A DNA stretch of 64,000 nt from a virus, in the IMG/VR virus record IMGVR_UViG_3300023184_000028, positions 1-64,000 of that record. One strand, given 5' to 3'. The translations under genes were made by a program, and so were the position numbers. Within the stretch, counting starts at the first letter, position 1, and each line of letters opens with the position of its first letter. This document shows positions 31,449 through 41,124 of the stretch, one piece after another. The notes below the pieces were generated by a model, which had not been told where the DNA came from, did not search any database, and saw only the letters and a program-made list of their open reading frames with translations.

Positions 31449-33344
31449 TTAATAAGACATTCCAAATATATCACCTGAAGGTAATGTAATCCCTGCGGGT
31501 GTCATAGTTAATGGTCCTACAAAAACCTGAGTTTTTCTATTAGTATTTTCATCTTCATTACCATTTATTTGCGCAAACATAGTTTGTAACCATAAATTTG
31601 GCGAACCATCTTCTAAAGGACCTGTTGGTAATCCTAATTTTTGAAGTTCATCAATAACATTAATAAAAGCTCTTGATTTAGAATATCCATCCAAGAATCT
31701 AGACGCAGCTAAAAGGTAAGAAGGTATTTTATTGCCTAAAGACCCTGCAGCCAAGTTTAGTAGTGCAAGTATTTCATCCACAACACTTTTACATTTCCTC
31801 CAATCATCAACAAATCTGGCAATAATTAAAACTAATTCAACCAATTTTAATATTATTATATATTTCTTTTTCGCTTTTTCTTTTACAATATCAGATAATA
31901 TATCACTTACAAGTGATTTAATATCTTTCTTTATAATATCAAATAATTCTTTTACAAATAATCCACCAATTTTTGACATTAGATTAATTACATATTTTTT
32001 GAATTTTTTAATAAAATCATTTAAAGATTCTATTGAATCACCAATAGTTTGTCCTATGGCTTTAGCCATAATTAATATTGGTAAAATAACTTTAGGCGAT
32101 ATTAACGCCATCATTATTGCTTTAGGTAAATTAGTTAAAAAACTTAAATCTGCAGTAAGTTTAATATCAACAGATGTTGGGATTAATAATTTCCATTTTT
32201 TATTTTCTGTTAGTAAATTTATTAAATTTTCAGCAATTTTTTGCTCCTCCTCAATTTTAGTTGCCGAATTAAATTTTAATAAACCATCAATAATTGTTTT
32301 ATTATCTACTGGTAATAGTACATTTTGACAATCCTCAAATTCAATAACTCCGTTTTTAATGTTAGATGTTGATTGGTCAATATCCCTTAAGTCAATATCG
32401 GTAAATTCAAAAAAAGATTCGTCAACACCATCTAATTCCGCGACTTTAGCATTACCACTAACATCAATTTCTTTTTTACCATCAAAACATAATCCAAGTA
32501 TTCTTTGTAATAAAAGTAAGAATTTATTTTTATCGTCTAATTCACCAGTTCCAATATTAGCTTCAAACGAGATTGAACCACAAATCATATCCATAAGATG
32601 TTGAAATAAATTATTCGTATCTATGATTTGTATTGATTTATAATAATCTGTTAAGAAATTAGAAATACTATTAACCGAATTAATTTTTGGTGATAAAACA
32701 ATCTTAAAAAAATCCCCAGTTATAGAACCATTTGTTTGTACGTAAGATATTTCAAATAGTTTTTGTCCTGAGGCACCAAAATAATCAACAGGAACATTTA
32801 AATGTTGTAGTCTGTCCCACATTTCTCTATTCATACTGTAAGGTATTGAATGTGGGGTTGGTGCCGTTTTTTCGTAAGCAACCGCTGAAGTATCTTCGGT
32901 AGGGTCTCTTTTTAACAGGTTTAAAAAATCAGTACTTTTAACCTTAATGTATATTGGCTGAGCAGTTTCGTAAGATTGTTGATGAGAACATCCTAAAGCT
33001 GAAATACCTTCATTTAAGATGACATCAAATATTTTTGGAGAAATTCGTAAGGCAGATTCAATAAACTTACTTTTAATATACCTCATTGTTGAAGAACCTG
33101 ACCCTGAATTAAACTGAACCATTGATAATAGTTCGTCTAATTGAGTTTTAATTTGTCTTTGGTATCTTTTTTTTTTGGTTTTTAAGTTCTCAACAGTTGT
33201 TGTTACTTTTTTTTTGTCTTTTTCTAAATTATCTTTGATTTGTTTTTTAAGTTTTTTGGCGTCTTTTTTTACTTCAAGGTAAGTTCTACTCGCCTTAATT
33301 TTTTGTTCAACCAAATTGTATGAATCCGATAAATCAATTGACAT
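31449..33344 (-). CDS. large tail or baseplate protein
   Basis: 631 residues. A long N-terminal coiled coil rich in Lys (about 10-75) is followed by a mixed domain (SMNREMWDRLQHLNVPVDYFGASG). The central 380-530 region is unusually hydrophobic for a phage protein (FLTNLPKAIMMALISPKVILPILIMA, written here in parts: LPKAIMMALISPK, ILPILIMAKAIG) with amphipathic helices before it. The C-terminus is Gly/Pro-rich. No family is recognised. Hydrophobic central helices would suit a protein inserted in, or ejected into, a membrane. Confidence 0.55.
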   Translation of the reverse strand: MSIDLSDSYNLVEQKIKASRTYLEVKKDAKKLKKQIKDNLEKDKKKVTTTVENLKTKKKRYQRQIKTQLDELLSMVQFNSGSGSSTMRYIKSKFIESALRISPKIFDVILNEGISALGCSHQQSYETAQPIYIKVKSTDFLNLLKRDPTEDTSAVAYEKTAPTPHSIPYSMNREMWDRLQHLNVPVDYFGASGQKLFEISYVQTNGSITGDFFKIVLSPKINSVNSISNFLTDYYKSIQIIDTNNLFQHLMDMICGSISFEANIGTGELDDKNKFLLLLQRILGLCFDGKKEIDVSGNAKVAELDGVDESFFEFTDIDLRDIDQSTSNIKNGVIEFEDCQNVLLPVDNKTIIDGLLKFNSATKIEEEQKIAENLINLLTENKKWKLLIPTSVDIKLTADLSFLTNLPKAIMMALISPKVILPILIMAKAIGQTIGDSIESLNDFIKKFKKYVINLMSKIGGLFVKELFDIIKKDIKSLVSDILSDIVKEKAKKKYIIILKLVELVLIIARFVDDWRKCKSVVDEILALLNLAAGSLGNKIPSYLLAASRFLDGYSKSRAFINVIDELQKLGLPTGPLEDGSPNLWLQTMFAQINGNEDENTNRKTQVFVGPLTMTPAGITLPSGDIFGMSY

Positions 33345-33712
33345 TACTTACTTAGTTTGTATTGTTGGCCTGCGTTTTCAACATCTCTATTAATAATAGA
33401 TTGAACTAAGTCATCATCTAAATCACTCAAAGTGAAATCTTCTTTTTCTGTGTTAGATTTCTCCCATATAGATGATTGTAATTTAGATAATGATAACTTT
33501 TTTTCAACACAGTCATTTATTATTTTTTGTTGTTCTTTAATGACAGGTCCTATGGTTTGCATATCCTCAGAGTCCTTCATCATAGCCAACATCTTATTTT
33601 GTATTCTTATTGCGGTGTTTCTTTGTTCAACAATTTCATTATAAACTTCTTGTAATACCGAAAGTATTGAATCTTTAGTGAATTTAATTTCTTTTTTCTT
33701 TGGTCTGCTCAT
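33344..33712 (-). CDS. coiled-coil hypothetical protein
   Basis: 122 residues, basic start MSRPKKKEIKFTKDSILSVL then continuous charged helix (VYNEIVEQRNTAIRIQNKML, KIINDCVEKKLSLSK). It abuts the next gene by one nucleotide. Its own late-type motif lies 5 nt upstream. A tail-tube or tape-measure-chaperone type small helical protein is possible; nothing decides it. Confidence 0.55.
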   Translation of the reverse strand: MSRPKKKEIKFTKDSILSVLQEVYNEIVEQRNTAIRIQNKMLAMMKDSEDMQTIGPVIKEQQKIINDCVEKKLSLSKLQSSIWEKSNTEKEDFTLSDLDDDLVQSIINRDVENAGQQYKLSK

Positions 33713-33717
33713 AATAC

Positions 33718-33726
33718 TATAAATAT
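33718..33726 (-). promoter_or_regulatory. putative late promoter ATATTTATA (minus strand)
   Basis: TATAAATAT on the plus strand; the motif ends 5 nt before the start at 33712, in the 25-bp gap behind the sigma gene. Confidence 0.55.
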
Positions 33727-33737
33727 AGGTTTGATAA

Positions 33738-34496
33738 TTATTTTAACGTATTACCCAAAATGAATGAATATAGTTTTTTATATTTTTTCATAGAATTTCT
33801 AATTTCTTTTGTTGTTAAATTAGTCATTTCTCTTAAAGATAACAAAATTACATTTTTATTAAATTTGTTATTGTCAGCACTCATAAATATTGTTTCATAA
33901 TTGTCAAATAACTCTAATAACGCAATTCCGAGTTTTCTTTCATTATCATTCATTGGTTGTTCGTCAATATATAATTTTAATTCTAACTTAAACTTATTTA
34001 TTATTGTTTCAGAATCAACAGTATCAATATCAATTGAATATGAGAATTTTATATTTTCTTCTAATGATGAAGAGATATCTTCATACGATACTTTTCTATT
34101 TAATTCTTTTTGGTCTTTAATAATTTGACCCATTAAATAGTTTTTACATATGGTACCAAAATAAGAATACGCCTTCTTTTCTTTAGAAGGTTTAAACTTG
34201 TCTATTTTAGTCATTAAAAATGAATGAGTATCAACATGAATTTCTTGGAAATCCATATCTTTACGATATAATTTATATCTTCTAATAATAGAAGATATCA
34301 TTTTATCTAATGGGTCTCTGAGATATTGATTATAAATTTTGTTTCTTTCATCTGCAGAGGACTCAACTAAAAATAACCTAACAGCATTTTCTTCTCTAAC
34401 GTCAAAGTAATTTTCTTGTTTTGCCTTTCTACCTCTTTTTTTAATATCAATACCTTCATTTTCCGTAACACCTGTTGTTGAATTTAATACTTCCAT
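33738..34496 (-). CDS. gp55: late-transcription sigma factor (T4 gp55-like)
   Basis: 252 residues. The middle has the sigma-region-2-like arrangement of gp55-type factors: YLRDPLDKMISSIIRRYKLY, then DTHSFLMTKIDKF and AYSYFGTICKNYLMGQIIKD, the last being a sigma-2-type helix with an aromatic YF pair. A C-terminal helical portion (NLTTKEIRNSMKKYKKL) may bind DNA or polymerase. Such factors direct host RNA polymerase to late promoters after replication. It overlaps the glycosyltransferase gene upstream by one base and lies at the end of that operon. Confidence 0.7.
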   Translation of the reverse strand: MEVLNSTTGVTENEGIDIKKRGRKAKQENYFDVREENAVRLFLVESSADERNKIYNQYLRDPLDKMISSIIRRYKLYRKDMDFQEIHVDTHSFLMTKIDKFKPSKEKKAYSYFGTICKNYLMGQIIKDQKELNRKVSYEDISSSLEENIKFSYSIDIDTVDSETIINKFKLELKLYIDEQPMNDNERKLGIALLELFDNYETIFMSADNNKFNKNVILLSLREMTNLTTKEIRNSMKKYKKLYSFILGNTLK

Positions 34497-35299
34497 TAAA
34501 GGGATGGTTCATAGTTTAGTTTTCTTTCGTCTTTAAAAAAATATTCTTTCTTAGCGGATTCAACCCAAAATTTAACTTCATTTTCAGTTAAAACATCTGA
34601 ACCGTTTTTATAATTCCAAAAAATAGAACCTTCTCTTAAATTAACGTGTTTATAACCTATCTTAGGGATAGTCATCATTCTTACAGAATTAAATGTCAGT
34701 CTTAATAAAAATTCATATACAAATGTTAATTTAAAATTTGGTTTGATTCCGCCAAATTCTTCTATTGTTTCTTTCTTAATCACCATTCCTGATGTTTGAA
34801 AGTTTTGATATTCATGTAAAATATCATTAGTTAAAAATCCAACTTCTTGTGCGAAATTAGTTGCAAAAGTTGCTTCGTTTGTAAATCCGGCAAAAACACC
34901 TTTATCGTCAACATCAATGACTATAGGTAAAAATGCATTAACATCTTTATAAACCTCAGAGTATTTTTTAACGTTATTAAACCAAATTGATGCATATTCA
35001 TCATCAAATTCTAAAATAGATACCCATTTAGATGTTGATTTTTCAATTCCAAAATTTACTTGGTTAGCAAAACTAGGTTCATCTTTCCATTCTAGTTTTT
35101 TAATAGTTAATTCACCAAAATCAAATTCTTCTAAGAACTTAACAAGAATTTCTTCATCAGTGTGAACAATAACTAACTCATTTATTTGTGCTTTTTGTGA
35201 TTTCAACGATTCAATTGCTTTAGTAAAATATTCACTAAAATCTTTTGCGGTTGCAGTTTTAATAGGTAAAATTACCGATACATCAAATTTATTTTCCAT
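34496..35299 (-). CDS. glycosyltransferase family 2-like protein
   Basis: 267 residues. It begins DVSVILPIKTA, the GT-A fold start, has an EFDDEYASIWF segment giving the acidic metal-site region and a later QTSGMVIKKETIEEFGG stretch typical of GT2 enzymes. It transfers a sugar from a nucleotide sugar; donor and acceptor are unknown. No membrane segment. The stop codon overlaps the start of the sigma gene by one base. Confidence 0.72.
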   Translation of the reverse strand: MENKFDVSVILPIKTATAKDFSEYFTKAIESLKSQKAQINELVIVHTDEEILVKFLEEFDFGELTIKKLEWKDEPSFANQVNFGIEKSTSKWVSILEFDDEYASIWFNNVKKYSEVYKDVNAFLPIVIDVDDKGVFAGFTNEATFATNFAQEVGFLTNDILHEYQNFQTSGMVIKKETIEEFGGIKPNFKLTFVYEFLLRLTFNSVRMMTIPKIGYKHVNLREGSIFWNYKNGSDVLTENEVKFWVESAKKEYFFKDERKLNYEPSL

Positions 35300-35306
35300 A
35301 TTAATA

Positions 35307-36362
35307 TTAATTTTTTAATTTGTTTAATTGTTCTGTAAATGATTGCTCTCTTGATTCCAAATACCAAGAAAATAATTCATCAACTTTATCAGTAAAATTA
35401 TTTTCAGTGTATATCTCACTTACCGTTTTATCCATATCATCATACAATTCAGGTTTTATATTATCTTCTAACCAATTTTGTATAAAATCTGCAGTAAAAT
35501 CAATAATTTTATTTTCTTCTGAAATCCAAATACCATTTGTTTCATTAAGCCAAGAAGGTACTAAATTAGGTAATCTTCCAATTACAGGAACTCCACATTT
35601 CATTGATTCTAATGGGAAAGTACCATATCCACTTGTTTCATCTATCCACACACTCAAAAAACAATCTTTTAAAAATGATGAAAAATCAGATTCTGATAAT
35701 CCTCTCATATCTCTAAATGTTATCCATCTATATTGAGGATATTTTAGATAAAAAGTTTTAATAAAATTTAATGTTTTTCTTGCGTCTCTAGAATGAACTG
35801 CGATAACCGGCTTTTGAGGATATTTTGACTTTTCAAAAGACTCAGGAAGATATGGAGGTAACACATCAATAGAGATACTTCTCATAATTGTTGAAATGTG
35901 TTCTTTCTGAAATTCAGAAGTTGTAATACATTTGAAGAACCCGTAATTACCCCAACTAAATCCTGGTTTAAGTGTTTCCATCATATGGTCGTATGCCTGA
36001 CATAAAACAATTTTACCACAAGGTAAATCTTTTATCTGTTCCATAACAAAACCAAATATTTCAGGTATTATGATTAAATCCTCAGGTGAGATTTCTAAAT
36101 TTTGACCTTCAATTGCTCTATGAGGTAACTCAGTCATATAGTCTTCGCTTAACCATTGTCCGACACCCGTGTAATCAGGTTTTTCGTGTAATATAATAGG
36201 ATTGTATCCTTTATTTTTAAGTGCCATACCTAACTGATAGGTATATCTAATTCCTGCCTTAGGATTCCCTTTGGTATCCTGAGTGAATAAATAAATCCTT
36301 GATTTCTTTGATTTTAAATTCTCAATAGATTGTTCTAATTTCAATATTGTTTCTTGTTCCAT
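35307..36362 (-). CDS. GT-B-type glycosyltransferase
   Basis: 351 residues. An N-terminal YLFTQDTKGNPKAGIRYTYQ opening of a Rossmann domain, a central VIAVHSRDARKTL strand and a C-terminal GYGTFPLESMKCGVPVIG then NGIWIS reproduce the donor-binding half of GT4-like enzymes (EsxxxGxPVI pattern). It is probably soluble. Product and acceptor are unknown. It has an 8-nt gap to the GT2 gene, so the two are co-transcribed. Confidence 0.75.
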   Translation of the reverse strand: MEQETILKLEQSIENLKSKKSRIYLFTQDTKGNPKAGIRYTYQLGMALKNKGYNPIILHEKPDYTGVGQWLSEDYMTELPHRAIEGQNLEISPEDLIIIPEIFGFVMEQIKDLPCGKIVLCQAYDHMMETLKPGFSWGNYGFFKCITTSEFQKEHISTIMRSISIDVLPPYLPESFEKSKYPQKPVIAVHSRDARKTLNFIKTFYLKYPQYRWITFRDMRGLSESDFSSFLKDCFLSVWIDETSGYGTFPLESMKCGVPVIGRLPNLVPSWLNETNGIWISEENKIIDFTADFIQNWLEDNIKPELYDDMDKTVSEIYTENNFTDKVDELFSWYLESREQSFTEQLNKLKN

Positions 36363-36365
36363 ATT

Positions 36366-36650
36366 TTAAAATGATTTTAATAGTTTTTTACTCATTAATG
36401 TGTTAAAGGCTAATTTGAATGGGATTGATAAATGATTAGCCGCTTTCCCACCTAATACATCATCAACTTCTTCATGTTCATCCATTAAAACTTCTAGCAT
36501 TAATTTTATTGTCTCATATTTTACTACACTAATATGATATTCATTTGTTTCTCCACTAGCCAATAACGGAGAATCTGATTTAATTTGGATGTAGTTATCT
36601 ATTTCATCTAAATCCAAGAAATAGTGCTCGTTCATTATTTTTAACATCAT
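36366..36650 (-). CDS. small hypothetical protein
   Basis: 94 residues with an acidic start (NEHYFLDLDEIDNYIQIKSD) and a helical middle (SVVKYETIKLMLEVLMDEHE). It shares one base with the upstream gene and lies between two glycosyltransferase-region genes. The family is not recognised. The short length and acidic composition would fit a regulatory or adaptor protein. Confidence 0.5.
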   Translation of the reverse strand: MMLKIMNEHYFLDLDEIDNYIQIKSDSPLLASGETNEYHISVVKYETIKLMLEVLMDEHEEVDDVLGGKAANHLSIPFKLAFNTLMSKKLLKSF

Positions 36651-37252
36651 TAGTATTTTGTTATTTGGTTTATTATATCTTTAAGTTCTTTTATTGAACT
36701 TATTTCAAACTCACTTTTAATTTCTTTATTATATTCTGTATTATACTTTATAATAATTTTATTATTAGGATAGTTTAATAATAAGTCAGGATTTGATGTA
36801 AGTAAAACATCTATTTCATCCCACATAGAATTTATTGTAGAATTACTATAAAATTTTACCTTTTCAACCAAACATCCAAATTTTGATAAAAAAAATAAAG
36901 AAGCGGGTTTAGATTTTCCAATTTCATCTGATACTACTAAAATGTCATGCAAATCTCTTAATTGAATATAAAAATCATTTAAATCATTAAAAGACGAATA
37001 TTCTGAAGACTGAGCATGCCCAAAAATTTCCATGGGAAATTCTTCGTATAAAAAAGAAAATAATTCTTTATCCGTATCAAATTTAAAATGTTCTTGTATT
37101 TTTAAACTTGTAACAGGTAAATTCATTTCATACTTAAACCCATTTTCCTCCTCAATTCCATCAGTCTTATCTATCAAAAATTTTTGGTATGTCTTTTCAA
37201 TTTTATCTATAGTATTTCTAAGAACACCATTTATTTCTATACCAATTCTCAT
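36650..37252 (-). CDS. HAD-like protein with a degenerate catalytic motif
   Basis: 200 residues. The N-terminus MRIGIEINGVLRNT has the shape of a HAD motif I, but the two catalytic aspartates (DxDGVL) are Glu5 and Asn7. Later LHDILVVSDEIGKSKPASLFF resembles motif II/III and a KFYSNSTINSMWDEIDVLLT strand-helix pair follows. Active HAD phosphatases need the first Asp as nucleophile, so this one is probably inactive or repurposed. It overlaps the PhoH gene by 4 nt. Confidence 0.6.
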   Translation of the reverse strand: MRIGIEINGVLRNTIDKIEKTYQKFLIDKTDGIEEENGFKYEMNLPVTSLKIQEHFKFDTDKELFSFLYEEFPMEIFGHAQSSEYSSFNDLNDFYIQLRDLHDILVVSDEIGKSKPASLFFLSKFGCLVEKVKFYSNSTINSMWDEIDVLLTSNPDLLLNYPNNKIIIKYNTEYNKEIKSEFEISSIKELKDIINQITKY

Positions 37253-37992
37253 TCTTCGTATTTTTTTAATATTTTAGTTATTAAAGGATTACGAACAACA
37301 TCGGAATCCTTAAACTCAAAGATACCAACATCATTCATATTAGTAAATCTTTTAATTGCATCCCACAATCCTGTTTGAGTTTTATCTCTATGTCTATCAA
37401 ATTGTTCTAAGTCACCTGAGATAAAAAATTTACTATTATACCCTATTCTTGTTAGTAATAATTTCATTTGATTTGGGGTTGAATTTTGAGCCTCCTCAAA
37501 AACTAATATGGAATTGTCAATATTCATACCTCTCATGTACGCGAGAGCAAATACCTCAATTACTTCCATTTCTTTAAGTTTTTCTCTCGCTTCTTTTCCG
37601 ATTATTTTATTCATTAAATAATATGATGGGAAAATGTAAGGGTCAAGTTTTTCCTCCACATTACCTGGAAGTGAACCTAATTTTTCTTCTGCTTCAACCG
37701 CAGGTCTAACAATAATAATTTTTTCATATGAATTTGCTGGGTCAGATAATAAATCCATTGCCGCCTTCATAGCAATATAACTTTTACCAACACCTGCAGG
37801 ACCAGAACATATCGTTATTTGATTAGTTGTTAAAAGTTCATAATATGTTTTTTGACTTTCAGATAAAAATTTTTCTTTGGTTTTTTTCTTGATTATTTGG
37901 AGTATTTGTTCTTTCTTAGTTAAATTTGGTTTATACTCAATTTCTTTATCTTTTTGTGGTTGAGATGAACCTCTTTTTCTTCTTTCTGTCAT
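37249..37992 (-). CDS. phoH: PhoH-like ATPase
   Basis: 247 residues. Walker A GPAGVGKS (64-71), a KIIIVRPAVEAEEKLGSLPG segment and the Walker B SILVFEEAQN (161-170) match PhoH-like proteins, as does FFISGDLEQFDRH. PhoH-like proteins are widespread in T4-like phages; they are ATPases of debated role, possibly RNA helicase-linked. The N-terminal 40 residues are Lys-rich. It lies inside the glycosyltransferase operon, between the GT2 gene at 38004 and the HAD-like gene. Confidence 0.9.
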   Translation of the reverse strand: MTERRKRGSSQPQKDKEIEYKPNLTKKEQILQIIKKKTKEKFLSESQKTYYELLTTNQITICSGPAGVGKSYIAMKAAMDLLSDPANSYEKIIIVRPAVEAEEKLGSLPGNVEEKLDPYIFPSYYLMNKIIGKEAREKLKEMEVIEVFALAYMRGMNIDNSILVFEEAQNSTPNQMKLLLTRIGYNSKFFISGDLEQFDRHRDKTQTGLWDAIKRFTNMNDVGIFEFKDSDVVRNPLITKILKKYEE

Positions 37993-38003
37993 TTTTTAAT
38001 TTT

Positions 38004-38729
38004 TTAATTTTTTATTAAATTATTATAAGAATTTAATAAATTTTTAGTTTGGGGTTGCCATTCACGAAATTGATTCATTTGGTCATCAACATTAGTTATA
38101 TGATGAAGACCTAATCTCATTCTTATATTACTTTCAGGTATGTTTTTTTGTATTTGTATTTTTCTTTTTAAAAATTCATCAGTCATAGGTGAGAACCCGT
38201 ACCATAGAATTATAAAATTATTAGAATAATCACCTAAAAAATGTCTTCCAGTTGGATATGGTTTCCCTACTTTAGAAAGTCTTCTTAATTTTCTAAAATT
38301 AACAATGTGGTCATTATCTATACCATAATATCTTTGTAAAACTAAATTTTTTTCTTTGTCGGGTTGAATAAATTCATTATCAGTATTATCAACCATTAAA
38401 TAGCTTCTAATTAGTATGTCTTCATTTATTTCCTTTTCTAATAAATTAAAATCACCAACTAAAAATTCTGTTGTATTTAATACGATTCTCCATCCTTGTA
38501 ATTTTGATTCTATTTTTTGAATTTCGTTATCAATTAAAAAAGCATCAAAATATTTATTTTCACTATCAATTATTTCCCAAGTAGGGCAAATTTCTTTTAT
38601 TATTTTTTTTGAATTATCTGTAGAATTGTAATCAATCATAATTCCGTGGTCAAAATATTTTTTATGATGATTTAACCACCAAGGGAGTAAATATTCTTCG
38701 TTATAAAAATGAGATAAAATAGTTTTCAT
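38004..38729 (-). CDS. glycosyltransferase-like protein (GT2/GT92-like)
   Basis: 241 residues from the ATG at 38729, which begins MKTILSHFYNEEYLLPWWLN. An earlier in-frame ATG at 38756 overlaps the upstream gene and adds nine poor residues. FYNEEYLLPWWLNHHKKYFD and MIDYNSTDNSKKII are typical of this group, in which NEEYLLPxWLxHH opens the GT-A fold. A later GRHFLGDYSNNFIILWYGF supports a glycosyltransferase. Soluble, substrate unknown. Confidence 0.68.
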   Translation of the reverse strand: MKTILSHFYNEEYLLPWWLNHHKKYFDHGIMIDYNSTDNSKKIIKEICPTWEIIDSENKYFDAFLIDNEIQKIESKLQGWRIVLNTTEFLVGDFNLLEKEINEDILIRSYLMVDNTDNEFIQPDKEKNLVLQRYYGIDNDHIVNFRKLRRLSKVGKPYPTGRHFLGDYSNNFIILWYGFSPMTDEFLKRKIQIQKNIPESNIRMRLGLHHITNVDDQMNQFREWQPQTKNLLNSYNNLIKN

Positions 38730-38730
38730 A

Positions 38731-39321
38731 TTAATTATGCACAAATAAAACACCATTTACTTTTATAGGATTTGTTTGACTGGCAATTTTTGTTGCGTAA
38801 ATCCCATCGGCAACTGAAACAAAATCGGTCCACGGAGTTATTTTAATTAAATCCATATGTGAAATAAATGAACCCATATCAACCCTTCCTACATTTATAG
38901 TAGTGTTTAATATAGTATAACTAAAATGACTATGTAGTACATCGCAATAAACCATTTTCGTATTAAATAATTTTGCAGTTCCAATCATTCTTTCTAAAAA
39001 AATAGGAACATAGTAATTATCTTCATTCGTATATAAAACCCAATCTGCGTGAGGCTCTATCATTGATACCTTATGTCTATGATGAAACCCCCAGTCCCCC
39101 TTATGTTCTAAATTGTCAATAAAAACTATTTTATCACTCAATTTTCTAAACTGGTCAGGTAAAGTTTTATCATTAACAGGTCCATCATGATGTATGTAAA
39201 TTTCATAATTATCGTAAGTTTGGGCTAATAATGAATATACACAGGAAAATGCTGAATTAATTTTTTTTTCTGAGCCGTTGAGGTATGCCGAAATACAAAT
39301 TCTTATTTTATCGTTACTCAT
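38731..39321 (-). CDS. glycosyltransferase family 2 protein
   Basis: 196 residues. IRICISAYLNGSEKKINSAF and LLAQTYDNYEIYIHHDGP form the GT2 N-terminal pattern, and HADWVLYTNEDNYYVPIFLE holds the metal-site region (NED instead of DxD). Short and without membrane segments, so it is a catalytic domain only. It overlaps the 3' end of the gene upstream (39318) by 4 nt. Confidence 0.72.
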   Translation of the reverse strand: MSNDKIRICISAYLNGSEKKINSAFSCVYSLLAQTYDNYEIYIHHDGPVNDKTLPDQFRKLSDKIVFIDNLEHKGDWGFHHRHKVSMIEPHADWVLYTNEDNYYVPIFLERMIGTAKLFNTKMVYCDVLHSHFSYTILNTTINVGRVDMGSFISHMDLIKITPWTDFVSVADGIYATKIASQTNPIKVNGVLFVHN

Positions 39322-41123
39322 AGTGTTTTTAAATGTTTAGTAAAATTAATACACCTATTTATATTTTCCTTATGTAAGGGTAGTAGTGAAATATATAATA
39401 ATTTTGTTTTTATAACTAATTCGTTGATTTTAATTTTAGGATGTATTAATTGTAATTCACTTAAAAAATATTCTCTAAGTGATTTCAAATAAGTTTCTTC
39501 AATTAATTCATCATGTAAAATATAATCATACCCATATAAACTTTGTAGTATTTTCGCATAATCATACAAAATATCACCATGAATTGTTAACTTGTCATTC
39601 CAAACCCCTCTAATATCAATAAATTTACAAAAATCTTTATTTAAAAAAACATTTGTAAAAACACAATCCCCATGAATTATTCCTTGCTTATATTGAGATA
39701 TTGATTCAATATCCTTTAGATAATCGTTTAAACTAAGATTTAAAGAATTATAAAAACTGTCGTTTTTTTCAAATCGTTCAATAACTTTATTCTTGTAACC
39801 CCAAGATAAATCCAATTCTAATATTTCAGTTTTAGTTGTATGTATTTTATTAATTGTTTTTAATAAAATGTCAATATCATTTTTAGTTAGTTTTTTAGAT
39901 AATAATAAAGATGAAAAAGTCGGGTCTTTTATTTTTTCCATCTCTATTTTTGATTTTGATGATTGATATATGGTCGGAAAATATTTTTTTATTTCTTCAG
40001 GAATATTATTGTAGTAATTAGATTCTCCTTCTAAATTACCTAATTTTATTATTCTATTACCGTCAACTATTATTTTATTGTGAGCTCTTGGGTCATGGTC
40101 TTCAAATAAGTAAAATCCTGTTTCTTTTTCTAAATCTTTGTGTGCTGGTATTGCTTTATCATCAATATATAAATCGGCATATGGTTTCATTAAAATTAAG
40201 TCATGATATAGCACCCCATTATCAGACAAAACTTTTTCAATATACGGTCTTTTTTGTTCAATAAGGTCATAATTTGCATTTGTTGATAACATCCCCCTTG
40301 CGGTGTGTAAAATTATTTTATGCCCATCTTTGAATGCTTGATTACAATACTTTACATTTTTATCTATTTTCTTTGGATTTGTGTATAAATCGTAAATTAA
40401 TGTACCATCAATATCAAAACAAATAGTATATTCGTTTTTTAATTTATTGGTTTTTGAATAATTTTTTAACTGATGAGGGGTTCCGCAACAATCAAATTCA
40501 TTAGTGATATCAATAATCTCAAATTTATGATTATTTTTAACTAACTCTTTAATTGCCATACTTATGTACAACTCCGAATCTAAACATAATAAATTGTTAC
40601 ATGAGATTTCAATTAATTTTTTATTTTCAAACACATAGAATCCTGCATTAGCAATATTACTTATGGCGATTTTTTCCTTAATTTCTGTTACAACATTATT
40701 CTCATTAACCGTAACATAACTATATAAACCAGTTTTATCGTCATCGTAAAATGTTAAAATAAAACTACCTTCTTTATCTATTGCTTTTTTTATTGAAATG
40801 TCAGAAAATATCGTATCACAATCAATACATGCGATTTGTTCATCATCAGGTAAAAAATCACAAGCCTTTAAAATAGTTTCGGCGGCTCCCTTGGTTGGAG
40901 AACTCAATTCAATAATTTTAATTTCGTCACTAAAAATACTTTTTAATTGTTTTGACGTTTCATTATTACAAACAACATAAATTTCATTAAAATTATTTTT
41001 TAATTTATTTATTATTTTTTTTATTAAAGGTTCTGAATTAATTCTCACAAATGGTTTATATTCAGAATATCCTGCATTCAGAAACCTTAAACCAAATCCC
41101 ATCATAGGTATTAATGCTATCAT
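39318..41123 (-). CDS. three-domain sugar nucleotidyltransferase / HAD / kinase-like enzyme
   Basis: 601 residues. Domain 1 (1-220) is a nucleotidyltransferase with GFGLRF (9-14), Lys23-Pro24 and Asp101/Asp103. Domain 2 (about 232-345) is a HAD phosphatase: CFDIDGTL (Asp237, Asp239), LHTARG and YIDDKAI (Asp321/322). Domain 3 (345-601) is a choline/aminoglycoside-kinase-like domain: IIHGDCVFTNVFL (His484, Asp486, Asn491) and KFIDIRG (Asp503). Homologous parts occur in capsule and phosphocholine pathways. The order suggests activation of a sugar or alcohol phosphate in one chain. The fusion is unusual. Confidence 0.75.
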   Translation of the reverse strand: MIALIPMMGFGLRFLNAGYSEYKPFVRINSEPLIKKIINKLKNNFNEIYVVCNNETSKQLKSIFSDEIKIIELSSPTKGAAETILKACDFLPDDEQIACIDCDTIFSDISIKKAIDKEGSFILTFYDDDKTGLYSYVTVNENNVVTEIKEKIAISNIANAGFYVFENKKLIEISCNNLLCLDSELYISMAIKELVKNNHKFEIIDITNEFDCCGTPHQLKNYSKTNKLKNEYTICFDIDGTLIYDLYTNPKKIDKNVKYCNQAFKDGHKIILHTARGMLSTNANYDLIEQKRPYIEKVLSDNGVLYHDLILMKPYADLYIDDKAIPAHKDLEKETGFYLFEDHDPRAHNKIIVDGNRIIKLGNLEGESNYYNNIPEEIKKYFPTIYQSSKSKIEMEKIKDPTFSSLLLSKKLTKNDIDILLKTINKIHTTKTEILELDLSWGYKNKVIERFEKNDSFYNSLNLSLNDYLKDIESISQYKQGIIHGDCVFTNVFLNKDFCKFIDIRGVWNDKLTIHGDILYDYAKILQSLYGYDYILHDELIEETYLKSLREYFLSELQLIHPKIKINELVIKTKLLYISLLPLHKENINRCINFTKHLKTL

Positions 41124-41124
41124 A

